Shown: one piece after another, positions 17,929-25,949 of the stretch
How positions within the stretch are numbered: the first letter of the stretch is position 1
Layout of the letters: the number at the start of each line of letters is the position of its first letter
NCBI GenBank assembly: GCA_035501735.1
Contig: DATJVR010000067.1
Location: 1 to 30,974, forward strand
Length of the DNA stretch: 30,974 nt
Origin: PNAI01 sp035501735
GTDB lineage: Bacteria > Pseudomonadota > Alphaproteobacteria > Rhizobiales > Xanthobacteraceae
Direction of reading: 5' to 3'
Position numbers and translations under genes: made by a program
Notes under the pieces: model-generated
The model's database searches: none
The model's input: the letters and a program-made list of their open reading frames with translations, nothing else
What the model was told of the DNA's origin: nothing

Positions 17929-18834
17929 TCATCGCGGCAGAAAAAATTCTCGCAGTTTCTCGCGCGCCGCCTTGCCCGATTCCAGGTTCCAGCAGTTGAC
18001 GATGGCAAGACGGAAGCCGCCCGGCGGCATGGCATGCGCCTCCGGCGCACGCTGCTCGTGGAAGGTGATCTGCACGCTCGATATGTCGTCCATCAGCGAA
18101 ACGTCCTCGATCAGAGCGCGCGGCGGATGCCGATAGCGGCCGTTCTTCGGCCCGAACAGCACCACGCTGTATCCGTCGCGGCGGGCGCGGTCGACGAATT
18201 CCCATTTGCGTAACTGGTAGAACCGCACGAGCGCCTCGACCCAGCCGACGCCATAGAGATCCGGCCATTGGTCGGCGAAACGCAAATGCGCCTCGATGAT
18301 GACGCCGCCGATGGTTTCGAGATTGAGCATGCCGGTATAATCGGCGAGATTTTTGCGCACCCATTCGCCGCACTGCTTTTCGATGTCCGCATAGGCCGCC
18401 GCATGCACCGTCCAATGATCGAACGTGCCCTCGCCCGCGGGCACGCCGACGGCATGCCGCCACCATCTGGGTTCGCCATGCTCCACCGCGACATCGGAAC
18501 TGACGTGTTTGCCGTCCAACAGCGTCATCCACATGTGGCCGGGCGCGCAGTGCCGACGATATTCGGCCTCGTCATGCAGCACGCGGCTGCCGACTCCCAT
18601 GCCGCGCAGGTTGATTGTCGGCTTGGAGAAGACCGGAAAGCGCGGCGGCGCGACGCCGTGCGGTGCGGCTTCCAGCCCCTGGCTGAGCGCGATCGCGATC
18701 TTGTCGTACACCCAGCGATGGCGCGGGTTCCATGTCCAGGCATCGGAGTCCTCGGTCGGGATTTCCACGTTCGCGGGACAGGGAACGCCCTCGAAATATT
18801 GCAGCCGCCAAGGGTCCGCTTCTCGGATCGGCAT
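17929..18834 (-). CDS. Hypothetical protein, ATP-grasp-like, coupled to egtD
   Basis: A 301-residue protein I cannot name. Its ATG at 18834 shares one base with the egtD stop (TGATG), so it is probably translated from the egtBD transcript. The middle resembles an ATP-grasp fold: FSKPTINLRGMGVGSR (69-84) looks like the nucleotide-binding lysine and glycine-rich loop, MWMTLLDGKHVSSDVAV (101-117) like the second ATP-binding strand pair with an acidic residue, and TGMLNLETIGGVIIEAHLRF (167-186) like the metal-binding E...N/H-x-R end of the site (E181, R185). The N-terminus (PWRLQYFEGVPC) and the last 100 residues are unassigned. There is no signal peptide or membrane segment. If the fold is right it may ligate an amino acid or peptide; its role in ergothioneine metabolism is inferred from the operon only. 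Confidence 0.7.
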   Translation of the reverse strand: MPIREADPWRLQYFEGVPCPANVEIPTEDSDAWTWNPRHRWVYDKIAIALSQGLEAAPHGVAPPRFPVFSKPTINLRGMGVGSRVLHDEAEYRRHCAPGHMWMTLLDGKHVSSDVAVEHGEPRWWRHAVGVPAGEGTFDHWTVHAAAYADIEKQCGEWVRKNLADYTGMLNLETIGGVIIEAHLRFADQWPDLYGVGWVEALVRFYQLRKWEFVDRARRDGYSVVLFGPKNGRYRHPPRALIEDVSLMDDISSVQITFHEQRAPEAHAMPPGGFRLAIVNCWNLESGKAAREKLREFFLPR

Positions 18835-19838
18835 CAATGGCCGTTGACCTGGCGAAGCGGCACGACGTCCTTCAGCGCGAGCACATGCACCGAGAAATAT
18901 TTCTTCGCGTCGGTCCATACGTCCAGCGGTGACCAGCCCGCGCCGCGCGCCAGCGCCTGGAATGATTCGATCGTGTACTTGTAACTGTTCTCGGTATGAA
19001 TGGTTTCACCCGCGCGAAACGTGATGGTCGCGCCGCAAACCGAAACCCGCTGGCGCTTCGAACTCGCCAGATGCATCTCGATGCGATTGTGCTCGCGGTT
19101 GAAGAACGCGTGATGCTCGAAACTTGCGACGTCGAAATCGGCCCCGAGCTCGCGATTCATCCGTACCAGCAGGTTGCGATTGAACCTGGCGGTGACGCCG
19201 GCCGCATCGTTGTAGGCCTTATAGAGAATCTTCTCGTCCTTGATCAGATCGACGCCGATCACGAACACGGCGCCAGCGCCCAGCACCTGCGCCGCCTGGC
19301 GGAGAAATGTGCAGGCCTCCACCGGCTCGAGATTGCCGATGGTCGATCCGGGGAAAAATCCTGCGCGCGGCCTGCTCGCCGCTTCCGTCGGCAGATCGAA
19401 CGCCGCGCCGAAATCCGCCGCCACCGGCAGCATCGCGATGTCGGGATATTCACGCCGCAGCGCATCGACCTGCTGATCGAGAAACTCCGCCGAAATATCG
19501 ACCGGCACATAGGCCGCAAGGTTGCGCGCTGCGCCGAGAATGATCCGCGTCTTGCGGCTTGATCCGCTGCCGAATTCGATCAGCGCCGCGCCCGCAGGAA
19601 TAACCGCGGCAATAGCGGACGCGTTTTTCTGCAGGATACCAAGCTCGCGGCGCGTCGGGTAATATTCCGGCAGCGCGGTGATCTGCTCGAACAGGTCCGA
19701 ACCCGCGTTGTCGTAGAAGAACTTCGGCGGGATGCGTTTCGGCATCGCGGTCAATCCCGCCAAGACTTCCGCCGCGAACGATCCCGGCTCCAGCCGTTCG
19801 CGCTCGATCGCAACCTTCGCCAGCGCGGTTGGACTCAT
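18834..19838 (-). CDS. egtD: L-histidine N(alpha)-methyltransferase
   Basis: EgtD uses three SAM molecules to turn histidine into hercynine, the first step of ergothioneine synthesis. The 334-residue protein has the family N-terminus FYDNAGSDLFEQITALPEYY (41-60), the SAM motif EFGSGSSRKT (88-97), FPGSTIGNLEP (162-172) with N169, and HTENSYKY (281-288). E283 and S285 there correspond to histidine-binding E282 and S284 of the mycobacterial enzyme. It lies 24 bases after egtB and overlaps the next gene by one base. Confidence 0.95.
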   Translation of the reverse strand: MSPTALAKVAIERERLEPGSFAAEVLAGLTAMPKRIPPKFFYDNAGSDLFEQITALPEYYPTRRELGILQKNASAIAAVIPAGAALIEFGSGSSRKTRIILGAARNLAAYVPVDISAEFLDQQVDALRREYPDIAMLPVAADFGAAFDLPTEAASRPRAGFFPGSTIGNLEPVEACTFLRQAAQVLGAGAVFVIGVDLIKDEKILYKAYNDAAGVTARFNRNLLVRMNRELGADFDVASFEHHAFFNREHNRIEMHLASSKRQRVSVCGATITFRAGETIHTENSYKYTIESFQALARGAGWSPLDVWTDAKKYFSVHVLALKDVVPLRQVNGH

Positions 19839-19862
19839 GATGTTGGCCTCGACTGTTACGAA

Positions 19863-21107
19863 CTACGGATATTCCGCCAGTCGCACGCCGGAAAACTGCC
19901 AGCGCGCCGGCGGGTAGAAGAAATTGCGGTAGCTTGCACGCGAATGGCCCTCGGGCGTCGCGACCGAGGAGCCGCGCAAGACCATTTGATTGACCATGAA
20001 CTTGCCGTTGTATTCGCCGAGCGCGCCCGCGGCCGCGCGATAGCCGGGATAGGGCGCGTACGCGCTGCGCGTCCATTGCCATACGGTGCCGAATGCATCC
20101 GCAAGCAGGCCTTGCCGCGCCGCCGTCTCCCATTCCGCCTCGCTCGGCAGATGTTTTCCGGCCCAGCGCGCGAATGCATCGGCTTCGTAATAACTCACGT
20201 GACAGACCGGCGCCGCCGGGTCGATCTTTTTCAATCCGCCGAGCGTAAGCGAGAACCATGCGCCTTCGCGCTTCTGCCAATAGCCGGGGGCGCGCCATCC
20301 TTCGACTTCCGCCAGCGCCCAGCCGTCGGATAGCCACAGCGATGGCGTCGTGTATCCGTCGTCCGCCATGAACGCGAGCCACGCGGCGTTCGTGATCAGG
20401 TGCCGCGCGATGCGCACGCCCTCGATCAGCACACGATGCTTCGGCTGCTCGTTGTCGAAGCAGAAGCCCTTGCCGTCGTGACCGATGGCGTGAACGCCGG
20501 TCGGGATCTCAGCGAATTCTTGGCTCCCTCGCTGCGTTTGCGGCGGCATCCATTGCGCATCATACGCGGGCGCAACCGGATTCTGTCCGAACGCATGCAG
20601 GATGTCGGTCAGCATCAGCTCCTGATGCTGCTGCTCGTGATGGAGTCCGATTTCGACGATCGGAATGATTTTTTCCAACGCCGCGGCATCCGCCGTTTCG
20701 ATCAAGCGCGCGACGGCCGCATCCACATGCGCGCGATAGGCAGCGACCTCCTCAGCGTCCGGCCGCGTGATGAGCCCGCGCCGCGGCCGCGCGTGCCGCG
20801 GTCCCGCCGCGACGTAATAGGAATTGAACAGATAGGAAAAGCGCTCGTCGAACACGCGGTAGTCGCTGGCGTTCGGCCCCAGCAGGAACTGTTCGAAGAA
20901 CCACGTCGTATGCGCGCGATGCCACTTGGTCGGACTTGCGTCCGGCATCGACTGCACCACCTGATCTTCGGCCGAAAGCGGCGCCGCCCGCCGTTCGGTT
21001 TCCGCCCGCACCGCGCGAAACGATTGCATCCACGCCGTTCGCAGATTGTCCGTACTCAAGGCATGCGTCTCGTCCCGCGACTTGAGGGACACAGCAACGT
21101 TCGACAT
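19863..21107 (-). CDS. egtB: Ergothioneine biosynthesis protein EgtB (hercynine sulfoxide synthase type)
   Basis: EgtB is a non-heme iron enzyme that joins hercynine to a thiol donor (gamma-glutamylcysteine or cysteine) with oxygen. The 414-residue protein has an N-terminal DinB-like domain with probable iron ligands H66 (HRAHTTWFFEQF) and H157/H161 (GLHHEQQHQELMLTD), then an FGE-sulfatase-like domain from about 200 to the end (LPSEAEWETAAR, VLRGSSVAT, YRNFFYPPARWQFSGVRLA). The start at 21107 has GGAG seven bases before it; an upstream in-frame ATG at 21200 adds 31 residues unlike the family. Which thiol donor it uses cannot be read from the sequence alone. egtA, egtC and egtE homologues are not in the window. 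Confidence 0.93.
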   Translation of the reverse strand: MSNVAVSLKSRDETHALSTDNLRTAWMQSFRAVRAETERRAAPLSAEDQVVQSMPDASPTKWHRAHTTWFFEQFLLGPNASDYRVFDERFSYLFNSYYVAAGPRHARPRRGLITRPDAEEVAAYRAHVDAAVARLIETADAAALEKIIPIVEIGLHHEQQHQELMLTDILHAFGQNPVAPAYDAQWMPPQTQRGSQEFAEIPTGVHAIGHDGKGFCFDNEQPKHRVLIEGVRIARHLITNAAWLAFMADDGYTTPSLWLSDGWALAEVEGWRAPGYWQKREGAWFSLTLGGLKKIDPAAPVCHVSYYEADAFARWAGKHLPSEAEWETAARQGLLADAFGTVWQWTRSAYAPYPGYRAAAGALGEYNGKFMVNQMVLRGSSVATPEGHSRASYRNFFYPPARWQFSGVRLAEYP

Positions 21108-21307
21108 CAATATCTCCGGATTGTGGAGCAACGAGTGAACACGCCGATAGAAAAATGCCGGCGCGGCGGGATTGTTCCATCCCCCCGCCCCCGTAGGCAA
21201 CCGTTATCCCGGCGTTATCAAGAATGTGATCGCCGCCAAGCGCACGAATTGTGGGCAAGGCCACGCCCAAATTGATCAGCGACATGACAAAAGTGTAATG
21301 CAACCGG

Positions 21308-22018
21308 ATGAAAACTGCCGAAATCAAGCTGCTCAGCACGACCGCGCTCAAGACCAGCGTGGACGATCTCACCGCCCAATTCGAACGAGAACGAGGATGC
21401 AAGCTCCTCGCCTCTTACGCGCCATCCACCCAAATCGCCAAGCGGGTGGGCGAAGGCGAATTCGCCGATGTGGCGATTTCGACCAACGAACGCATCGACG
21501 ATCTCATCCGCAAGGGTCGCATCGTTGCCGGCACGCGCGTTGATATCGCCCGCTCCGAAATTGGCGTCGCGGTGCGGCCCGGTACGCCGCGGCCCGATGT
21601 TTCATCGGCCGAGGCGTTCAAGCAGGCGCTCTTGGCGGCAAAATCCATCGGCATGAGCAATCCGGATGGCGGCGGTGCGAGCGGCATTCATCTGTGGAGC
21701 GTGTTCGAGCGGCTCGGCATTGCCGACCGCCTGAAACCGAAAACCACATTCGGCCCGGGCGGCCCCGCCGGTCTGATCGGCCTCTATCTCATGCGCAACG
21801 AGGTCGAGATCGGCTTGCAACAGATGCCCGAACTGATGGCGGTTGAAGGCATCGACATCGTCGGCCCGGTGCCCGGAGAATTTCAGAACATCACCGTGTT
21901 CTCTGCGGGGATTCCCACCATCGCCAAGGACGCCGAAGGCGGCAAGGCCTTGGCGAAATTTCTCACCACGCCGGCCGCCGCGGCGGTGATCAAATCCAAA
22001 GGCATGCGGCCGGCTTAA
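21308..22018 (+). CDS. ModA-like substrate-binding protein without signal peptide
   Basis: A 236-residue periplasmic-binding-protein-fold protein (type 2) similar to molybdate-binding ModA: IKLLSTTALKTSVDDLTAQF at the N-terminus, ADVAISTNERIDDLI near 53-67, SNPDGGGASGIH near 117-128 and a C-terminal AKFLTTPAAAAVIKSKGM segment. No signal peptide is seen; the mature domain begins directly at the start codon, so it may be cytoplasmic or a downstream piece of a longer ancestor. No modB/modC permease or ATPase is adjacent, so molybdate as ligand is not supported. It is divergent from egtB and convergent with the following gene, with seven bases between the stops. Confidence 0.8.
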   Translation: MKTAEIKLLSTTALKTSVDDLTAQFERERGCKLLASYAPSTQIAKRVGEGEFADVAISTNERIDDLIRKGRIVAGTRVDIARSEIGVAVRPGTPRPDVSSAEAFKQALLAAKSIGMSNPDGGGASGIHLWSVFERLGIADRLKPKTTFGPGGPAGLIGLYLMRNEVEIGLQQMPELMAVEGIDIVGPVPGEFQNITVFSAGIPTIAKDAEGGKALAKFLTTPAAAAVIKSKGMRPA

Positions 22019-22025
22019 ATCAGGC

Positions 22026-22985
22026 TCATTGTCCCGTAAACGCCGGGCTCTTGGTCATCTCCGCCCATTTGGCGATTTCGTGCTTGAGAAACGTCCCAAG
22101 CTTTTCCGGCGGGCCGCCGACAAAGCGATAGCCGAGCTGCGCTTCGCGCTCTTTCATGTACGGCTGCGCGAGAATTGTCTCGATATCGCGGTTGACCTTG
22201 TCGATGATCGGCCGCGGCGTGCCCTTGGGCGCGAAGAACGCGTACCAGCTCGACTCCTCTTCCATCTTGACGCCGACTTCCGTCAGCGTCGGGATGTTGG
22301 GCAGGAGTTTCGCCCGTGCCGGCCCCGACACCGCGAGCGCGCGCACCTTGCCGGACTGGATGTGCGGCAGCGAGCCGCCGAGCGTGGTGAACCAGATTTC
22401 CGTGCGCCCCGAGATGACGTCGGTCGCCGCCTGCGACAGCTGCGTATAGGGCACGTGCTGCATCTTGATGCCGGCGATGTTGCAGAACAGCGACGTTGCC
22501 AGGTGCGCGCTCGAACCGACGCCGATCGAGGCATAGTTCAGCTTTCCCGGATTGGCCTTGGCATAGTCGATCACATCCTTGACCGAATGGAACGGCGTGG
22601 CGTTCGCGACCATGAACACCTCTTGCGAAGTCGCCACCAGGATAATCGGGTCGAAACTGTTGACCGGATCGAACGCCGTGCTCGGCGCCAGCGAGACATT
22701 GACGCCGAGCGTCTGCGCGCCGAAGTGCAGGGTGTAGCCATCGGGCGCCGCCTGCGCCGCCGCCGCCGCGCCGATATTGCCACCTGCGCCGGGGCGATTT
22801 TCCACCACCACCTGCTGCCCCCAGATTTCGGAGAGCTTCTGCGCCAACAGACGTCCGAGCACATCGATTGCGCCGGCCGGCGGGAAAGCGATGATGATCT
22901 TCACCGGCCTGTCGGGATAGCCTTGCGCTGACACCGGCGTGAGCAGGGCGGCAAGGATCGCCAGAACGGCGCCGAACGATTTCAT
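22026..22985 (-). CDS. Tripartite tricarboxylate transporter-type binding protein (Bug/TctC family)
   Basis: An exported solute-binding protein of 319 residues. After a signal peptide (about 1-21, ending VSAQG) comes the family pattern YPDRPVKIIIAFPPAGAIDVLGRLLAQKL, then VVENRPGAGGNIG, APDGYTL, VPYTQLSQAATDVISGRTEIWF and GKVRALAVSG. Such proteins bind organic acids or related small molecules in the periplasm. No tctA/tctB membrane genes are nearby, as is common for the many orphan members in Burkholderiales and Rhizobiales. The start at 22985 places the signal peptide at the very N-terminus; the frame is open to 23117. It is divergent from the Rieske gene. Confidence 0.92.
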   Translation of the reverse strand: MKSFGAVLAILAALLTPVSAQGYPDRPVKIIIAFPPAGAIDVLGRLLAQKLSEIWGQQVVVENRPGAGGNIGAAAAAQAAPDGYTLHFGAQTLGVNVSLAPSTAFDPVNSFDPIILVATSQEVFMVANATPFHSVKDVIDYAKANPGKLNYASIGVGSSAHLATSLFCNIAGIKMQHVPYTQLSQAATDVISGRTEIWFTTLGGSLPHIQSGKVRALAVSGPARAKLLPNIPTLTEVGVKMEEESSWYAFFAPKGTPRPIIDKVNRDIETILAQPYMKEREAQLGYRFVGGPPEKLGTFLKHEIAKWAEMTKSPAFTGQ

Positions 22986-23158
22986 GAGTCCCACGCGACC
23001 CTCCCATGCATATGACGTTTGCCATGCAGCATGGCGGGGACAATGCGTGAAATCAATGTGCTTGCGTGATTTCGCTCGAGCGCGTCCGGTCTGGTCCGTT
23101 GTTGCAGCGAGCCGCAACGTCCGATACTTTTAACCGCGACTTATTATTGGAGCACCAC

Positions 23159-23521
23159 ATGGCCGAATGGTTCGTCGCCAAGGCGTCCGAGATGCGTGAT
23201 GGCGACCGCCGCATTGTCACTGCCGGTAAACGCGAAATTGGCGTGTTCCACAGAGACGGCGCCTATTACGCCTACAGCAACGTCTGTCTGCATCAGGGCG
23301 GCCCTGCCTGCGAAGGCATGATCACGCCGAACGTGGTCGACGTGTTCGCCAAGGATCGCACCTATCAAGGGCAGGTGTTCGGCGACGAGATGCATTTCGT
23401 CTGCCCCTGGCACGGCTACGAATACGACATGAAGACTGGCGAGTGCATCGGCGATCGCCGGCAGAAGCTCAGAAAATTCGAAGTGGTCAAGCGCGGCGAA
23501 GACATTTACGTCGTCGCCTAA
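23159..23521 (+). CDS. Rieske [2Fe-2S] ferredoxin-like protein
   Basis: A 120-residue soluble Rieske protein with cluster ligands C43 and H45 (CLHQGG) and C82 and H85 (CPWHGYEYD). The arrangement is that of ferredoxins or small subunits feeding ring-hydroxylating oxygenases and related enzymes. GGAG lies six bases before ATG 23159. The long insert between the two ligand pairs (residues 46-81) is larger than in minimal ferredoxins. The amidohydrolase starts 18 bases after its stop, so the two are probably co-transcribed. No oxygenase alpha subunit or reductase is present, so its electron acceptor is unknown. Confidence 0.92.
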   Translation: MAEWFVAKASEMRDGDRRIVTAGKREIGVFHRDGAYYAYSNVCLHQGGPACEGMITPNVVDVFAKDRTYQGQVFGDEMHFVCPWHGYEYDMKTGECIGDRRQKLRKFEVVKRGEDIYVVA

Positions 23522-23539
23522 TATTCAGGGAGAGCATCC

Positions 23540-24745
23540 ATGGACATGCCGCGCAGCGACGTTCGACCCGTCGATCTCGATGTCTATTCCCAGCCGAAGC
23601 ATCTGGAACACGCCAGCGAACAGGCGCGCGCCCGCAACTACCAGGATTTCCTCATCGTCGACGTGGACTCGCATCACTACGAGAACGAGTCCTACATGGA
23701 AGTGTTCGAATACATCGAAAGCCCGGTGATCCGCCGCGAAGCCATCGAAGGCGCCTCCCGCCGCACCGGCATGCTCAATTCGCAGGTCGGCTACCAGAAC
23801 ACCGGCGGCCGCATCCATCGCCAGAAATTCCGCGGCCGCGAGAAAGTCCCGTCCGGCTACAAACACAAGGACATCGCCCAGACCATCGAGTGGATGGATG
23901 CGATGGGCGTCGACTATTGCTGCCTGTTCCCGACCCCGATGCTGTTCTTGGGGCTGCACCCGCAGGTCGAAGTCGAGACCGCCATGTGCCGCGCCTACAA
24001 CCGCTGGCTCTGCGAACGCATCATGGCGCACGAGCCGCGCATCGTCTCGATGCTTTATCTGCCGTTCAACGATCCCGACGCCGCCTACCGCACCGTGAAG
24101 GATTTTGCCGACAAAAAGGGCGTCGTCGGCTTCATGGTGACTTCACCGCGCTACAAACCGGTGCACGATAATGCCTACATCAAGACCTACGCGCTGCTGG
24201 AGGAGATCGGCAAGCCGATCGCGTTCCACGCGGCCTACAGTTGGGACGATCGCGCGCTGCAGATGACCAACCGCTTCATCTCGGTGCACGCGCTCGGCTT
24301 CATGTGGTTCAACATGATTCACATGACCAACTGGGTCATCAACGGCCTGCCCGAGCGCTTCCCGAAGCTCAAAACCATGTGGATCGAGAGCGGCCTCACC
24401 TGGGCCTATTCGCTCATGCAGCGGCTCGATCATTCCTACATGATGCGCACCTCCGATGCGCCGACGCTCAAGGAGAAACCGAGCCATTACATGCGGCAGA
24501 TGTATTTCTCCTCGCAGCCGATGGAGAAGCCCGACGATCTTTCGCTGCTGCAGGCCACCTTCAAGCAGATAAACGCCGAGACCCAGCTCGTCTGGTCGTC
24601 CGATTACCCGCATTGGGACTTCGACCTGCCGAGCGTGATCTACGACCTGCCGTTCCTGGACGAGACCGCCAAGCGCAACATCCTCGGCGGCAACGCCGCG
24701 CGGCTGTTCGGGCTCGATCTCAGGCCCGTTAAAAAAATTCCATAG
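23540..24745 (+). CDS. Amidohydrolase family protein (ACMSD/amidohydro_2 type)
   Basis: A 401-residue protein of the metal-dependent amidohydrolase-2 group, which includes decarboxylases such as ACMSD and various hydrolases. Putative metal and active-site residues are VDVDSHHYE (40-48) at the first strand in place of the usual HxH, H230 in IAFHAAYSW, WIESG near 281-285 and D355 in SDYPHWD. There is no signal peptide. A GGGAGA ribosome-binding site precedes ATG 23540. Linkage to the Rieske protein suggests an aromatic or heterocyclic carboxylate pathway, but the substrate is unknown. Confidence 0.88.
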   Translation: MDMPRSDVRPVDLDVYSQPKHLEHASEQARARNYQDFLIVDVDSHHYENESYMEVFEYIESPVIRREAIEGASRRTGMLNSQVGYQNTGGRIHRQKFRGREKVPSGYKHKDIAQTIEWMDAMGVDYCCLFPTPMLFLGLHPQVEVETAMCRAYNRWLCERIMAHEPRIVSMLYLPFNDPDAAYRTVKDFADKKGVVGFMVTSPRYKPVHDNAYIKTYALLEEIGKPIAFHAAYSWDDRALQMTNRFISVHALGFMWFNMIHMTNWVINGLPERFPKLKTMWIESGLTWAYSLMQRLDHSYMMRTSDAPTLKEKPSHYMRQMYFSSQPMEKPDDLSLLQATFKQINAETQLVWSSDYPHWDFDLPSVIYDLPFLDETAKRNILGGNAARLFGLDLRPVKKIP

Positions 24746-24792
24746 TTCCGCGGCAGATTGCGTGGCAAAGGCAGTTCTGGGGGCAGTAGTCA

Positions 24793-25854
24793 ATGTCGCG
24801 CCTCGCCATCAAAACGCTCGCCGCGGCCCTCGTCCTGGTCACCGCCACGGCATCGCGCCCAGACTTGCACGCCCAGCAGCCAGTCCAATCTTTTGCCTTT
24901 GGCGTATTCGGCGATCATGCCTACAAGCCGGAGCAGGAGCCGCAGCTTGAGAATTTGCTGGTCGATATCAATCGCATCAATCGCGCCACGCCTTTGGCCT
25001 TTGTCGTGAACATCGGCGATCTTGGTTCGCCAAAACATAAATCATGCACGAACGAATTCATGCAGAGGCGATACAGACAATTCCAAACTTTGGAACTTCC
25101 GCTCATCTATACCCCCGGTGACAACGACTGGACGGATTGCCACGGGCCGGACGTCGTGAGCGAAGGCAGCCCGCGCGATCGCCTCGACGCGTTACGCAAG
25201 ATCTTTTTTGCAGACGAAGGAAGCCTTGGCCACCCCGCCCTCGCGCTGACGCGACAGAGTCAAGGTCAAGACAAGGGTTCGATATTGGCCAAGTATCGCG
25301 AGAATGCGCGCTGGGATTTCGGCGGCATTACTTTTGTCACGCTGCATGTGGTCGGCAGCAATAATAACCGCGAATCCAACAAGTCCGGTGGCGATGAATT
25401 CAACGAGCGCAACAAGGCAAATTTGGACTGGCTGCATGAGGGATTTACCCACGCAGTGGCTGTCCGAAGCCGTGCCATCGTCATTTTCCAGCAAGCCAAT
25501 ATGTATCCGGAATTCACCCCGTTCACCGGCGAAGGAAAAAAACAAACCGCAGCCGTCGCAAAGTCGCCGCCGACCGGCTATGTCGACATGCGGCACGCGC
25601 TCGAAAAGGAAGCCAAGGCATTCGAGAATCCCGTAGTCCTTGTGCACGGCGACAGCCACTACTTCCGCGTCGACCGGCCCTACATGTGGCGCAGACACCC
25701 GGAGGGATATCCGGTGATTGAGAACGTGACGCGTGTCGAGACGTTCGGCGAGCCCTATCATCACTGGGTCTCCGCCGTCGCAGACCTCGCCGACCCGAAC
25801 GTCTTTACGTTCCGGCCTCGTATCGTGGTTGCAAACCGCGGACTGGCGAAATAA
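24793..25854 (+). CDS. Exported calcineurin-like metallophosphoesterase family protein
   Basis: A 353-residue protein with a signal-like N-terminus (about 1-27, ending LHAQQ). The calcineurin-like pattern is recognisable but altered: FGDHAY (39-44) in place of D-x-H, NIGDLGSPKH (73-82), GDND (109-112) for GDN-H/E, FQQANMY near 232-238 where a histidine is usual, and VHGDSHYF (284-291). It could still bind two metals, but activity and substrate are uncertain. It starts 47 bases after the amidohydrolase and may be in the same transcript; its relation to the catabolic genes is unclear. Confidence 0.78.
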   Translation: MSRLAIKTLAAALVLVTATASRPDLHAQQPVQSFAFGVFGDHAYKPEQEPQLENLLVDINRINRATPLAFVVNIGDLGSPKHKSCTNEFMQRRYRQFQTLELPLIYTPGDNDWTDCHGPDVVSEGSPRDRLDALRKIFFADEGSLGHPALALTRQSQGQDKGSILAKYRENARWDFGGITFVTLHVVGSNNNRESNKSGGDEFNERNKANLDWLHEGFTHAVAVRSRAIVIFQQANMYPEFTPFTGEGKKQTAAVAKSPPTGYVDMRHALEKEAKAFENPVVLVHGDSHYFRVDRPYMWRRHPEGYPVIENVTRVETFGEPYHHWVSAVADLADPNVFTFRPRIVVANRGLAK

Positions 25855-25949
25855 GTCATGAACCTCGGAAGCCGGCTTGCGCGGGCCGCGCCTTCATCCG
25901 AAACTCGACCGACGAAAATCCTTCGGCCCGTCACCCCAAAGTGAGTCAC

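Noticed and set aside
21272..21299. TTGATC-N16-TGTAAT, a sigma70-like pair before the ModA-like gene
   Set aside because: It would start transcription only one or two bases before the ATG at 21308. Leaderless expression is possible but not supported by anything else.
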